This document shows positions 54,626 through 63,662 of a DNA stretch of 64,000 bases, in pieces. Every line of letters begins with the position of its first letter. Positions within the stretch are counted from its first letter, which is position 1. The notes beneath the pieces are model-generated. The model was not told the DNA's origin, did no database searches, and saw nothing but the letters and a program-made list of their open reading frames with translations. This DNA is from Companilactobacillus kimchii DSM 13961 = JCM 10707. GTDB taxonomy: Bacteria; Bacillota; Bacilli; Lactobacillales; Lactobacillaceae. The translations under genes and the position numbers were made by a program. The DNA lies in assembly GCF_001435445.1 (NCBI RefSeq), contig NZ_AZDH01000019.1:87157-151156 (forward strand), read 5' to 3'.

Positions 54626-55099
54626 ATGAATATTAAAACAGTACTTTTAAAGCTAGTTACAGCTATTATCGATTTATTTGTCTTATTTTTTGTTTTTACA
54701 TTAACAATGGGAACCATTACGTCTATTGAAGAAGGTTCAATTTTTGGATTACAAATTTTAACAGCTAGTTCTTTATTCTTAGGCTGTTTAGTAATTTTGG
54801 ATATTAGTTATTATTTATTTAGAATTTTCCTTTTAATTGATCAGCGAACTTTCTTCAGTAAAATCGCCTTACATGCGGTCAAGATGATTCGTTATTTATT
54901 CATCGCTGAATTTGTGATTTTGTTAGGAATTATGCCGTTTGTTTACTATACAGCTGACCATGGAGATGCACCGGGACTAATTATTATTGTGGGTGCAGTT
55001 GTATTCTTACCCTTAGCCATAGCTACTTTTGTTTATACGATGGAACAGATTTTGGATAATTCTATTAAAATGAAAGATGAAAATGATTTGACGATATGA
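54626..55099 (+). CDS. DUF2975-family membrane protein
   Basis: A 157-residue protein with four helices (about residues 10-30, 45-68, 85-105 and 115-135) of the DUF2975 type. Start ATG 54626 has SD GGGAGA; a longer frame begins 78 bp upstream without an SD. Its 3' end overlaps by 4 nt (ATGA) the next gene, a small Cro/CI-like regulator. This pair (DUF2975 with YozG-like HTH) is a recurrent two-gene module in Firmicutes of unclear function, thought to act as a membrane-linked regulator pair. Confidence 0.75.
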   Translation: MNIKTVLLKLVTAIIDLFVLFFVFTLTMGTITSIEEGSIFGLQILTASSLFLGCLVILDISYYLFRIFLLIDQRTFFSKIALHAVKMIRYLFIAEFVILLGIMPFVYYTADHGDAPGLIIIVGAVVFLPLAIATFVYTMEQILDNSIKMKDENDLTI

Positions 55100-55299
55100 T
55101 AAAAGTTAATTTGGATATTATGTTATTAAAACGGAAAATGACGGTCATAGAATTAGCAGACAAAGTGGGGATTACTCAGGCTAATATTTCTATATTGAAA
55201 AATAATCGTGCTAAGGCGATTCGCTTTTCAACGTTAGAAAAAATTTGTCAGGTTTTAGAATGTCAACCAGGCGATATTTTAGAATTTACTAAAGAGTAG
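55096..55299 (+). CDS. Small XRE-family regulator (YozG-like)
   Basis: A 67-residue HTH protein consisting of little more than the DNA-binding domain: VIELADKVGITQANISILKN is the helix-turn-helix, followed by RFSTLEKICQVLECQPGDIL. It matches the HTH_26/YozG type. It overlaps the DUF2975 gene by 4 nt. Target unknown, probably the module itself. No terminator is seen at once; a structured repeat follows. Confidence 0.85.
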   Translation: MIKVNLDIMLLKRKMTVIELADKVGITQANISILKNNRAKAIRFSTLEKICQVLECQPGDILEFTKE

Positions 55300-55382
55300 A
55301 ATATCGCCTCTATTAAGTTTTCAAGATATATTTCATGTTCAAATTTGGTTGTAACTAGATACGAACTAATGTAATTGAATTA

Positions 55383-55560
55383 TGCCGTCGTCCGCAAAAA
55401 AACTGTGAGCCGCTGGAACGTGGTGGACATGACTTCAAGCTAATAATTTCGCACTTTGTGTGAAATTATGGATCTCGAAGATTGGTCTTTTACTAACCTT
55501 GCTACGCAAGTTAAGTAAAATTCACCACTGAGGGCTCACAGATTTTTTACTACCGACTAG
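55383..55560 (+). repeat. Structured dispersed repeat, copy 3
   Basis: About 175 bp with the same core as copies 1 and 2: GCTGGAACGTGGTGGACA, CTTCAAGCTAATAATTTCGC with a complementary GTGTGAAATTATGG, GGTCTTTTACTAACCTTGC and TTCACCACTGAGGGC. Outer arms GCAAAAAAACTGTGAGCC (55394-55411) and GGCTCACAGATTTTTTAC (55533-55550) pair with a couple of mismatches. It differs from copy 1 at about a quarter of positions but keeps the pairing. The right flank CTAGTTCGTTGGTTC recurs at about 20010 without the core. Confidence 0.75.
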
Positions 55561-55661
55561 TTCGTTGGTTCTAATTATTACTGAGTAAAATGCGACATCT
55601 TGAATTCTTTAACTCCATATAGTACAAATGGAATTTCTTTTTTGTTTTACATTTAGATAGT

Positions 55662-55715
55662 AAAAAGGTGTTTATATTAACCAATTAAAATTTGGCTGAT
55701 ATGAACACCTTTTTT
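55662..55715. terminator. Bidirectional terminator left of citR
   Basis: AAAAAGGTGTTTATATTAAC pairs imperfectly with GGCTGATATGAACACCTTTTT, with an inner CCAATT/AATTTGG stem. It closely resembles the terminator at 6348-6407. Confidence 0.88.
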
Positions 55716-55772
55716 GCTTTGAGGGTAAAAATTGTGTATTAAGTACATACATACTATTCGAATTTTATTTAG

Positions 55773-56720
55773 TTATTCTAATTCAGCCAAAACCTTATTA
55801 GCTGTAGGTTCATTGAGAATAACATCTGTGAAGTAATTACCATTCAGAGCAGCTTTTAAAGCTAAGAATTTAAATTTATCATTTACTATGGCTACTCGAG
55901 TTGGAACTTCCATAGTCTTTTTGAAACTAATACCAAATACTTTATCGTGTTCATTATCAATTAATAAGTTTCCATCTTTATCAATTGGACGACCATAAAC
56001 TAAAGCCGCAATTGAATTGGGATTGATTTTTGGAAAAAGAATATCTTCAGAGTTGTACCAAGAATTGACGCTATTGATTGAATCAATTGTTCCCACACTA
56101 GTAAAAATCAAATCCAATTGTTGGGCGGTAGCTAAGGTTGGTTGGATGGCTGGCTCTAGGGCAAGTAAACGTCTTACTTCTTTATTAGCTATATATAGTG
56201 GAGCATCAATGGTTAGATACGTACCGTTATAACGAACTGCTACTTTTTGAACCATACGCATTGATCCAGCTAAAGAGTTATGTTTACCATTTTCGCCAAC
56301 AAATTGAGTAAAGACCATGTTTTCTTTAGGAACGGATTGGAATGAGTCAATCACGTGATAAATTGTGTCTCCCCAAGTAAGACCAATGATCTTTTTGCCA
56401 TCTATCAAATTTTGTAAGTATTTGGCAGCAAAGGAATAGAAGCGATCGTCTTCATGCGCAATGTCCTCTGTGTTTTTTAAAATATAAAAATTGAGATTGG
56501 GGAAAAACTGTTTAAATTTGTTTTCCAAATCGTGGCTTCGAGCAAATGGTGAATTGATATTAATTGTGACGATGTTCTTTTCAATGGCTTCATTTAAGTA
56601 TTTTGAAATTTTGTAACGGCTAATATTATATTTTTTAGCGATTTCGCCCAGATTAAGATGTCTAAGATAATAATCCTGAGCCAAGTCGACAAGTAGTGAA
56701 GTGTCTTTTTCTTGATCCAT
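55773..56720 (-). CDS. citR: SorC/DeoR-family regulator of citrate fermentation
   Basis: A 315-residue SorC-type regulator: N-terminal HTH DLAQDYYLRHLNLGEIAKKY then NISRYKISKYLNEA, followed by the sugar-binding (phosphosugar isomerase-like) domain with GKKIIGLTWGDTIYHVI and TSVGTIDSINSVNSW. The start is ATG 56720 with SD AAGGGAG. It is divergent from citM. CitI of Weissella, a related regulator, activates the citrate operon in response to citrate; the same role is inferred here. The CitI/CitR naming varies among species. Confidence 0.85.
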   Translation of the reverse strand: MDQEKDTSLLVDLAQDYYLRHLNLGEIAKKYNISRYKISKYLNEAIEKNIVTININSPFARSHDLENKFKQFFPNLNFYILKNTEDIAHEDDRFYSFAAKYLQNLIDGKKIIGLTWGDTIYHVIDSFQSVPKENMVFTQFVGENGKHNSLAGSMRMVQKVAVRYNGTYLTIDAPLYIANKEVRRLLALEPAIQPTLATAQQLDLIFTSVGTIDSINSVNSWYNSEDILFPKINPNSIAALVYGRPIDKDGNLLIDNEHDKVFGISFKKTMEVPTRVAIVNDKFKFLALKAALNGNYFTDVILNEPTANKVLAELE

Positions 56721-56775
56721 AGTCAAATCTCCCTTGATATATATATAAATTACCTTAATTGAGAATTAATAGCAA

Positions 56776-56791
56776 TTTTTTAAAAATTTAA
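56776..56791. promoter_or_regulatory. AT-rich direct repeat, possible regulator site 1
   Basis: TTTTTTAAAAATTTAA recurs at 56866-56881, 90 bp away, in the citR-citM gap. Both contain the palindromic AAATTT and TTTAAA. They may be sites for the divergent SorC-type regulator. Confidence 0.4.
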
Positions 56792-56865
56792 TTCTTGTGA
56801 AATCATTTACATATTTTAAAACGAAGAGTAATATAATAATTGAAAAATGTTAAGAAATAAGCTAT

Positions 56866-56881
56866 TTTTTTAAAAATTTAA
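56866..56881. promoter_or_regulatory. AT-rich direct repeat, possible regulator site 2
   Basis: Second copy of TTTTTTAAAAATTTAA, immediately upstream of the citM SD. A TATAAT-like -10 lies between the two copies near 56833-56838, without a good -35, which suits activation. Confidence 0.4.
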
Positions 56882-56895
56882 AAGAGGTGCAGCTT

Positions 56896-58044
56896 ATGAA
56901 CAGTGAATTAATAAAGAAATTACATAGCGCTCATACCGGTGTTCTTGAAATTGATGGGGAATTACCAGTATCAACTAAGGAAGAATTAGGGGAAGCCTAT
57001 ACTCCAGGAGTTGCCGAAATTAGTAAACTTATTGCTAATGATCACAGTCTTGCTTCTGAATATACTGTCAGTGGAAAATTAGTAGCAATTATAACTGATG
57101 GTTCAGCGGTACTAGGATTAGGAAATATTGGACCCCAAGGTGGATTACCTGTTATTGAAGGTAAAGCTTTGTTATATAAGAAGTTAGCCAATGTTGATGC
57201 AATACCTTTGGCTTTGGATCAAGTTGATGTTGATGAATTTGTCCAAACTGTTGCTAATATAAGTAAAAGTTTTGCAGGAATCCATTTGGAAGATATTGCA
57301 GCACCCAAGTGTTTTGAAATTGAAAAGAAACTTGCTGAGAAAATTGACATCCCAGTTTATCATGATGATCAAGAGGGAACAGCTATTGTAGTTCTAGCCG
57401 GTTTGATTAATTCAGCAAAAGTTGTTCATAAGAATTTGAAAGATATGAAAGTAGTTGTTAATGGAGTTGGTGCTTCAGGATTAGCTACAGCCGAATTGTT
57501 ATTTGATAGCGGTGTAAAAAATATTGTTTTAGTTGATCAAAAAGGTGTTATCAACAGTAAAGAAACAGCGTTAAATGATTATCAATATGACTTGTATAAA
57601 AAGATTAACTATAAGACTGAGGCAAAGAATTTAGCTGAAGCAATGAATGGTGCAGACGCATTCATCGGTTTGTCAGTAGGAAATGTAGTAACTAAGGAAA
57701 TGGTTTCGTCAATGAATGAAGGAATCGTATTCGCTTTGGCTAATCCAAAACCTGAAATTGATCCAGCAGATGCTAAAGAAGCTGGGGCTGTTGTAGTAGC
57801 AACAGGTAGTTCACAATATCCTAACCAAGTTAATAACATTTTAGCTTTCCCAGGACTATTTAAGGGATTACTTGAAAATCATGTAAAGCATTTCAGTTCT
57901 GACGTGGAAACTAGCGTGGCAGAAGGATTAGCTTCAATGATTGAATCACCTAAAGCTGAAAAGATCATTCCTGGTGTCTTCGATGATGGTGTAGTAGAAA
58001 CAGTATCTGATGCGATAACAAATTTTGTGAAAAAAGGTGAATAA
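56896..58044 (+). CDS. citM: Malic-enzyme-family oxaloacetate decarboxylase
   Basis: Cytoplasmic malic-enzyme homologue of 382 residues. In lactic acid bacteria the cit-linked member (CitM) decarboxylates oxaloacetate from citrate lyase to pyruvate. Features: AYTPGVAEISK and the TDGSAVLGLGNIGPQGGLPV signature, GKALLYKKLANVDAI (catalytic Lys), IPVYHDDQEGTAIVVLAGL (metal Asp), and the NAD-binding VVVNGVGASGLATAELL. Start ATG 56896 has SD AGAGGTG; an upstream GTG lies inside that SD. Its stop overlaps the citP start. True malate dehydrogenase (decarboxylating) activity is an alternative. Confidence 0.88.
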   Translation: MNSELIKKLHSAHTGVLEIDGELPVSTKEELGEAYTPGVAEISKLIANDHSLASEYTVSGKLVAIITDGSAVLGLGNIGPQGGLPVIEGKALLYKKLANVDAIPLALDQVDVDEFVQTVANISKSFAGIHLEDIAAPKCFEIEKKLAEKIDIPVYHDDQEGTAIVVLAGLINSAKVVHKNLKDMKVVVNGVGASGLATAELLFDSGVKNIVLVDQKGVINSKETALNDYQYDLYKKINYKTEAKNLAEAMNGADAFIGLSVGNVVTKEMVSSMNEGIVFALANPKPEIDPADAKEAGAVVVATGSSQYPNQVNNILAFPGLFKGLLENHVKHFSSDVETSVAEGLASMIESPKAEKIIPGVFDDGVVETVSDAITNFVKKGE

Positions 58045-59375
58045 TGATGGAAACGAACTCTATTCCTAATGATGCACAACATAAAAATATCTTTCAGAAG
58101 TTTATGGGACTAAATATTGGAATTGTTCCGATGCCTTTGTATCTATTGTTATTAGTCACATATTTGTTATTAACAATTACTAAGCAAATGCCTAATGACA
58201 TGATTGGTGCCATTGGTATTATGACGTTATTTTCTTTTATTCTTGAAGAAATAGGAAAACATATTCCAATTTTGAACTCTTTGGGTGGCAAGGTATTAGT
58301 TGTTACATTCCTACCATCTTATCTTGTTTATATGGATTGGTTACCAAATAGCACGACCAAAATTGTAACTGATTTCATGAACAACAATAATTTTCTAGCA
58401 GTCTTTATTGCATTATTAATTGTCGGAAGTATTTCGGCTATGAATCGAAAGACTCTGATTCAAGCAAGTATGCGTATTATCGTGGTTCTTTTGATTTGTG
58501 AAGTCGTAGGACCATTAGTTGGTATGGGATTCGGAATGCTTTTAGGCCTTTCAGCGTATAAATCATATTTCTTCATCGTTGCCCCTATTATGGCTGGTGG
58601 TGTTGGTGAAGGAGCTTTGCCATTATCACTAGGTTATGCTGCTATTATTTCAATGGGTCAACAAGATATTTTTGCTCAGATTTTACCTTGTGTTATGTTA
58701 GGTAGTCTTGTCGCAGTTATTGAAGCAGGTATTTTGAGACAAGTTGGTGTAAAGAAGCCTAACTTGACCGGAAATGGTCGATTAGTTGAAAGTGATGATA
58801 GTGCTGATGAATTAGGTAGTCTTTCTTCAAAATCTGATACAGCTAATATCACTAAGATGTTGATATCAGGTATCTTGGCTATTACTTTGTACATGCTTGG
58901 TGTATGGGTCAACAGTGTGATTCATTTGCCAGCACCTATCGTATTATTGATCGTAGTAATGGTTGCCAAAATGTTAGGTTGGATTCCAGATTCTGTACAA
59001 GAAGGTGGAAAATCACTATACAGTTTGACAGTTAAAGGTATTTCTCCATTGTTACTATTCGGAGTTGGTGTTGCTATGACTCCTTGGAAGTCATTGGTAA
59101 CCGTATTTACAAATGTACCAATGCTACTAACAATCTTTGTTACAGTTACAGCTATTATTCTTGCCGCATTCTTCAGTGCCAAATTATTAGGCATGTATCC
59201 AGTTGATACAGCGATTGCCGTATCATGTTGTTCTGGTCAAGGTGGTACAGGTGCTCTAGCAATCCTAGCCGCTGGTGATCGTATGAATTTGATGCCATTC
59301 GCTCAAGTTGCGGTTCGTTTGGGTGGTGCAATTACTGTTACACTTTCAATTTTCCTTATGAGATTTTTCGCTTAG
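58044..59375 (+). CDS. citP: 2-hydroxycarboxylate (citrate/malate) transporter
   Basis: A 443-residue transporter of the 2HCT family with about eleven helices. The two re-entrant GGxG loops are seen as MAGGVGEGALPLSLGY and CCSGQGGTGALAILA, and the substrate-binding Arg of CitP (about residue 425) is present in AQVAVRLGGA. CitP exchanges citrate for lactate or acetate, or takes up citrate with protons. It overlaps the citM stop and is followed by citC after 6 nt. Malate uptake (CimH/MleP-like) cannot be excluded, but the operon favours citrate. Confidence 0.9.
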   Translation: MMETNSIPNDAQHKNIFQKFMGLNIGIVPMPLYLLLLVTYLLLTITKQMPNDMIGAIGIMTLFSFILEEIGKHIPILNSLGGKVLVVTFLPSYLVYMDWLPNSTTKIVTDFMNNNNFLAVFIALLIVGSISAMNRKTLIQASMRIIVVLLICEVVGPLVGMGFGMLLGLSAYKSYFFIVAPIMAGGVGEGALPLSLGYAAIISMGQQDIFAQILPCVMLGSLVAVIEAGILRQVGVKKPNLTGNGRLVESDDSADELGSLSSKSDTANITKMLISGILAITLYMLGVWVNSVIHLPAPIVLLIVVMVAKMLGWIPDSVQEGGKSLYSLTVKGISPLLLFGVGVAMTPWKSLVTVFTNVPMLLTIFVTVTAIILAAFFSAKLLGMYPVDTAIAVSCCSGQGGTGALAILAAGDRMNLMPFAQVAVRLGGAITVTLSIFLMRFFA

Positions 59376-59381
59376 GAGATT

Positions 59382-60395
59382 ATGTTGGATACGATAAAAA
59401 TAGATTTAAATGACCCTTACTATTATCAACAATGGCAAAAGTTGATTGAAGAAGAGGGACTGTACATTGAGAATTTAGATGATATTACAGAAACAATTGG
59501 TATTTATGATGAAGATAAGCTGATTGCAACGGGATCTTATTTTAATAATGTCCTGAAGTATCTGGCGATTGATCCAAAATACCAAGGCGGTAATGTTTTT
59601 AATAAATTGGTTTCATATTTAATTAGTGATTTGGCTAGTCAAAATATATTTCATGTTTTTGTCTTTACCAAGACGCAGTATCAAAGTAGTTTTGAATATT
59701 TAGGATTTAAAATGGTAGCTCAAAGTAGATTTTCAACGCTCTTAGAAACTGGGGATTACTCAATCGATCAGTATATTTCCGAGCTACCTAAGGTTTCAGG
59801 AAATAATATTTCTGCAATCGTTATGAATGCTAATCCATTTACATTGGGACATCGTTATTTGGTAGAAGAAGCATCGAAAAAGAGTGATGTAGTTTATGTC
59901 TTCGTAGTTAGTCAGAATGCTTCTTTATTTAAAACTTCTGAACGTATTGAATTAGTTAAAGCGGGTACGAAGGATTTAAATAATGTTGTGGTTGTAGCTG
60001 GCGGCGATTATATGGTTAGTTTTGTAACTTTCCCATCATATTTTATAAAGAGCCGTAGTGATGTAGTTACCTATCAAACAGAATTAGATGCTCAAGTTTT
60101 TAAAAGAATTGCGGAAGCATTAAATATTACTAAACGTTTTGTAGGAGAGGAACCATATTCACCTACGACTGAAATATATAATCAATCGTTGAAGAAAATT
60201 TTAATACCTGAAATTGTATTAGAAGTGTTGGAGCGTAAAGCAGTTGGCGGCGATATTATTAGTGCCACTAAGGTTCGTCAAGCTATTAGTGAAGATAATT
60301 TAGAAGTGATTAGAAAATATGTTCCAGAAACAACTTTTGATTTTATAAAAACGAATTTAAAGGATTTATTAAGGAGGATTAATAATGGAAATTAA
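59382..60395 (+). CDS. citC: [Citrate (pro-3S)-lyase] ligase
   Basis: Activates citrate lyase by acetylating the thiol of the acyl carrier prosthetic group with acetate and ATP. The 337-residue protein has an N-terminal GNAT-like domain (IDPKYQGGNVFNKLVSYLI) and a nucleotidyltransferase domain with the HxGH-like motif NANPFTLGHRYLVEEA and the ISATKVRQAI motif. SD AGGAG precedes the ATG closely; a TTG three bases later is an alternative start. Its end overlaps the citD start by 11 nt. Confidence 0.94.
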   Translation: MLDTIKIDLNDPYYYQQWQKLIEEEGLYIENLDDITETIGIYDEDKLIATGSYFNNVLKYLAIDPKYQGGNVFNKLVSYLISDLASQNIFHVFVFTKTQYQSSFEYLGFKMVAQSRFSTLLETGDYSIDQYISELPKVSGNNISAIVMNANPFTLGHRYLVEEASKKSDVVYVFVVSQNASLFKTSERIELVKAGTKDLNNVVVVAGGDYMVSFVTFPSYFIKSRSDVVTYQTELDAQVFKRIAEALNITKRFVGEEPYSPTTEIYNQSLKKILIPEIVLEVLERKAVGGDIISATKVRQAISEDNLEVIRKYVPETTFDFIKTNLKDLLRRINNGN

Positions 60396-60678
60396 ACATA
60401 CGGCACTAGCAGGTACACTTGAATCTAGTGATGTTCAAATTACTCTTTCTGAGGGTAAAGGAATCAGTATTGATCTTGATTCACAAGTTGAGAAACAATT
60501 TGGAAAACAAATCAAAAAGGTAGTCACAGATTTATTAGCCAAATATGAAATTAGTGATGTAAAGGTACACGTTGTCGATAAAGGTGCTTTGGATTGTACT
60601 ATTAAAGCTCGATTAATTGCTGCAATTCAACGTGCAACTGATACTCAAAATGAACAAAACTGGGGGGTACTCGAATAA
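60385..60678 (+). CDS. citD: Citrate lyase acyl carrier protein (gamma subunit)
   Basis: A 97-residue acyl carrier subunit. Ser14 in AGTLESSDVQIT is the attachment site of the 2'-(5''-triphosphoribosyl)-3'-dephospho-CoA prosthetic group made by CitG and attached by CitX, both encoded downstream. Remaining motifs (VTDLLAKYEISDVKVHVVDKGALDCTI split at residue 60) fit CitD. SD AGGAGG lies within the end of citC. The stop overlaps the citE start (TAATG). Confidence 0.95.
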   Translation: MEIKHTALAGTLESSDVQITLSEGKGISIDLDSQVEKQFGKQIKKVVTDLLAKYEISDVKVHVVDKGALDCTIKARLIAAIQRATDTQNEQNWGVLE

Positions 60679-61580
60679 TGGAACGTTTGAGAAGAACTAT
60701 GATGTTTGTTCCTGGTAATAATCCAGCCATGATTAAAGACGCCGGTATTTACGGAGCAGATTCAATAATGTTTGATTTGGAAGATTCAGTTTCTTTGGCA
60801 GAAAAAGATGCTGCTAGAATGTTGGTTTTTGAAGCTTTAAAGAATGTAGATTATGGTAATTCTGAACTTGTTGTTAGAATTAATGGTTTAGATACAGACA
60901 TGGGAAAGGCCGATATTTATGCAATGGTAAAGGCCGGAGTTGAAGTTATTCGTTTGCCTAAGACTGAAACACCTGATGATGTAGTTGAAACCGAAAAGGT
61001 CATTGCTGAAGCAGAAAAGTTCTTTGGTATTGAAAATGGTCGTACACATATGATGGCCGCCATTGAAAGTGCTGAGGGTGTTTTGAATGCACCTGCTATT
61101 GCTAAGGCTTCTGATCGTTTGATTGGTATCGCACTTGGTGCCGAAGATTATGTTACAAATATGAAGACACACAGATATCCGGATGGAGCAGAATTATCAT
61201 TTGCTCGTAATATGATTCTTCATGGTGCTCGTGCTGCTGGAATTGCAGCCTTTGATACAGTTTATTCTGATGTTGATAATACTGAAGGATTTAATCATGA
61301 AGTAGAAATTATTCATGAATTAGGATTTGATGGTAAGTCAGTTATTAACCCAAGACAAATTCCATTGGTAAATGCTATTTATGCTCCAAGTGAAAAAGAA
61401 ATCAGAAATGCTAAAGCTGTTCTAAATGCTATTGAAGAAGCTCATAAGAAGGGTTCTGGAGTAATTTCTCTACATGGTAAGATGGTTGATAAGCCTGTTG
61501 TTGCTCGTGCAGAAAGAACTATGGCTTTGGCCAAGGCTTCACACTTAGTTGATAAGGAAGGCAATATTTATGTTGAATAA
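60678..61580 (+). CDS. citE: Citrate lyase beta subunit (citryl-ACP lyase)
   Basis: Cleaves citryl-ACP to acetyl-ACP and oxaloacetate. The 300-residue HpcH/HpaI-fold protein has [39 protein letters not shown] (Mg-binding Asp/Glu), [30 protein letters not shown] (Glu), [15 protein letters not shown] and [10 protein letters not shown]. Length and motifs are standard CitE. It overlaps citD by one base and citF by 11 nt, as expected in the tightly coupled cit operon. Confidence 0.95.
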   Translation: MERLRRTMMFVPGNNPAMIKDAGIYGADSIMFDLEDSVSLAEKDAARMLVFEALKNVDYGNSELVVRINGLDTDMGKADIYAMVKAGVEVIRLPKTETPDDVVETEKVIAEAEKFFGIENGRTHMMAAIESAEGVLNAPAIAKASDRLIGIALGAEDYVTNMKTHRYPDGAELSFARNMILHGARAAGIAAFDTVYSDVDNTEGFNHEVEIIHELGFDGKSVINPRQIPLVNAIYAPSEKEIRNAKAVLNAIEEAHKKGSGVISLHGKMVDKPVVARAERTMALAKASHLVDKEGNIYVE

Positions 61581-63111
61581 AGTAAATCGTGAAATTCCCG
61601 ATGAAATTTTAAAAGATAAAAATTATAAACCATTTGAAACAACTGAAATCGGTAATCCAGAAACTACTTATGTAGCACATAATGTAAAGGTTTCACAGGG
61701 AAATGATAAGTTAGTTGATTCAATTAAAGATGTCATTGCTAAGGTTGGTTTGAAAGATGGAATGACAATTTCTTTCCACCATCATTTCCGTGAAGGTGAC
61801 TTTGTCTTTAACATGGTTATGCAAGAAATTATTGATGAAGGATTTAAAGATTTAACACTAGCACCAAGTTCTTTAACAAATGTTATGAACGATATGGTAA
61901 TTAAGGCAATTAAGGCCGGAACTGTCACTCATATAACTTCATCAGGTATGCGTGGTAGCTTGGGAGATTTCATTTCACACGGTGGTTTGAAGGATCCAGT
62001 TGTTCTTCGTTCACATGGTAATCGTGCCCGTTCAATTGAAAACGGTGATATTAAAATAGATGTTGCTTTCTTAGGTGTTCCTAATTCTGATGCTGTCGGA
62101 AATGCCAATGCTATCAAGGGTGATGCTGTCTTTGGTTCAATGGGTTATTCACTTATGGATGCTAAGTATGCTGATAAGGTAGTATTGTTAACTGATACAA
62201 TCATGCCTTATCCAAATACACCTGCAAGTGTTAAACAAACTCAAGTTGATTACGTTGTTAAAGTATCTAAAGTTGGAGATCCTGAAAAAATTGGTTCCGG
62301 TGCTACAAGATTTACCAAAGATCCTAAGGAATTGAAGATTGCTAAGACAGTTAACCAAGTAATTACACATTCCCCATATTTCAAAGATGGATTTAGTTTC
62401 CAAACAGGTTCTGGTGGTGCAGCATTAGCTGTTAGCCGTTATTTAAGAGAATCAATGATCGATAAGAATATCAAAGCATCATTTGCATTAGGTGGTATTA
62501 CTAAGCCAACAGTTGATTTACTAGAAGAAGGTTTAGTTAATAAGATTCTTGATGTTCAAGACTTTGATAAGGGTGCAGCCGCAAGTATGGCCAATAATGA
62601 AAATCAACAAGAAATTGATTCTTCATGGTATGCTGATCCTTATAATAAAGGTGCTGCAGTAAATCAATTGGATGTTTGTATCTTATCAGCCTTAGAAATT
62701 GATACAAAGTTCAATGTTAATGTCATGACTGGATCAGATGGTGTATTACGTGGTGCTATTGGTGGACATCAAGATGCCGCTAATGCTAAGTTAACTATTA
62801 TTTCAGCGCCATTAGTTCGTGGTAGAATTGCAACAGTTGTACCAGATGTAACTACTGTCGTTACACCCGGTGATAGTATTGATGTATTAGTAACTGAAGT
62901 AGGTATTGCTATCAATCCTAGAAGAAAAGATTTAATTGAAGCCTTAAAGGATGTTCCTGGAGTTCCAGTTTATACAATTGAAGAACTACAAAAGCGTGCA
63001 GAAGCTATTGTTGGTAAACCAGAAAAGCTACAATTCACTGATCGTCCAGTTGCTTTGATTGAATATCGTGATGGTAGTTTGATTGATACTGTTTATCAAG
63101 TTAAAGATTAG
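61570..63111 (+). CDS. citF: Citrate lyase alpha subunit (citrate CoA/ACP transferase)
   Basis: Transfers the acetyl-ACP group to citrate, giving citryl-ACP. The 513-residue protein shows [96 protein letters not shown] and [17 protein letters not shown], all typical of CitF. Start is ATG 61570, 11 nt before the citE stop, with SD AAGGAAGG; a longer frame begins inside citE without support. Confidence 0.95.
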   Translation: MLNKVNREIPDEILKDKNYKPFETTEIGNPETTYVAHNVKVSQGNDKLVDSIKDVIAKVGLKDGMTISFHHHFREGDFVFNMVMQEIIDEGFKDLTLAPSSLTNVMNDMVIKAIKAGTVTHITSSGMRGSLGDFISHGGLKDPVVLRSHGNRARSIENGDIKIDVAFLGVPNSDAVGNANAIKGDAVFGSMGYSLMDAKYADKVVLLTDTIMPYPNTPASVKQTQVDYVVKVSKVGDPEKIGSGATRFTKDPKELKIAKTVNQVITHSPYFKDGFSFQTGSGGAALAVSRYLRESMIDKNIKASFALGGITKPTVDLLEEGLVNKILDVQDFDKGAAASMANNENQQEIDSSWYADPYNKGAAVNQLDVCILSALEIDTKFNVNVMTGSDGVLRGAIGGHQDAANAKLTIISAPLVRGRIATVVPDVTTVVTPGDSIDVLVTEVGIAINPRRKDLIEALKDVPGVPVYTIEELQKRAEAIVGKPEKLQFTDRPVALIEYRDGSLIDTVYQVKD

Positions 63112-63122
63112 GAGTAAAAAAG

Positions 63123-63662
63123 ATGATTGATGTTTTTTCTAAAGGAATATCGCAAGATATCACCCAAATATTGAAGAGTAGAGATATGCGCGTAAAAGAG
63201 CAGCTCGCTCTTTTAAAAAAATTGAAGAGTAATCAATCATTAATTAACGCCAAATTAAATATACCTGGTCCAATTAAGAATAATGCCTATTTAATACAAG
63301 TGTTTCGTAGTGGGTTAAAGCGATTTTTGCAAGAATCAAAGGTCGATTATCAGTTGATATGGGATGTTGCAACTGGTCCAGAAGCCTTTTTGATTCTTAA
63401 CGAGTCGGCTAAAGATTCAAAGCAAGCTGCTATTGAATTTGAAGACAATGATGATTTAGGTAGACTATTCGATATTGATGTCTTAACAGAAGATGACGGT
63501 GTTCCTCATCCATTAAGCAGAAAAGATTTTCATCAAGTAGAACGTAAGTGCATAATGTGTGATCAACCTGCCAAGGTGTGTGCACGTAGTCGGAAACACA
63601 GCGTTAAAGAAATGCAAAATTATATTGATGAATTAATAAATAAAAATGTGGAGCTTTTATGA
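63123..63662 (+). CDS. citX: Holo-citrate-lyase synthase (prosthetic group transferase)
   Basis: Attaches the phosphoribosyl-dephospho-CoA group to CitD. The 179-residue protein ends with the diagnostic CitX segment RKCIMCDQPAKVCARSRKHS (paired Cys and His), and contains a GPIKNN-like early loop and DIDVLTEDDGVPHPLSRKDF. SD TAGGAG lies upstream. Its stop overlaps the citG start (ATGA). It is separate from citG here, unlike the CitXG fusion in some lactic acid bacteria. Confidence 0.92.
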   Translation: MIDVFSKGISQDITQILKSRDMRVKEQLALLKKLKSNQSLINAKLNIPGPIKNNAYLIQVFRSGLKRFLQESKVDYQLIWDVATGPEAFLILNESAKDSKQAAIEFEDNDDLGRLFDIDVLTEDDGVPHPLSRKDFHQVERKCIMCDQPAKVCARSRKHSVKEMQNYIDELINKNVELL

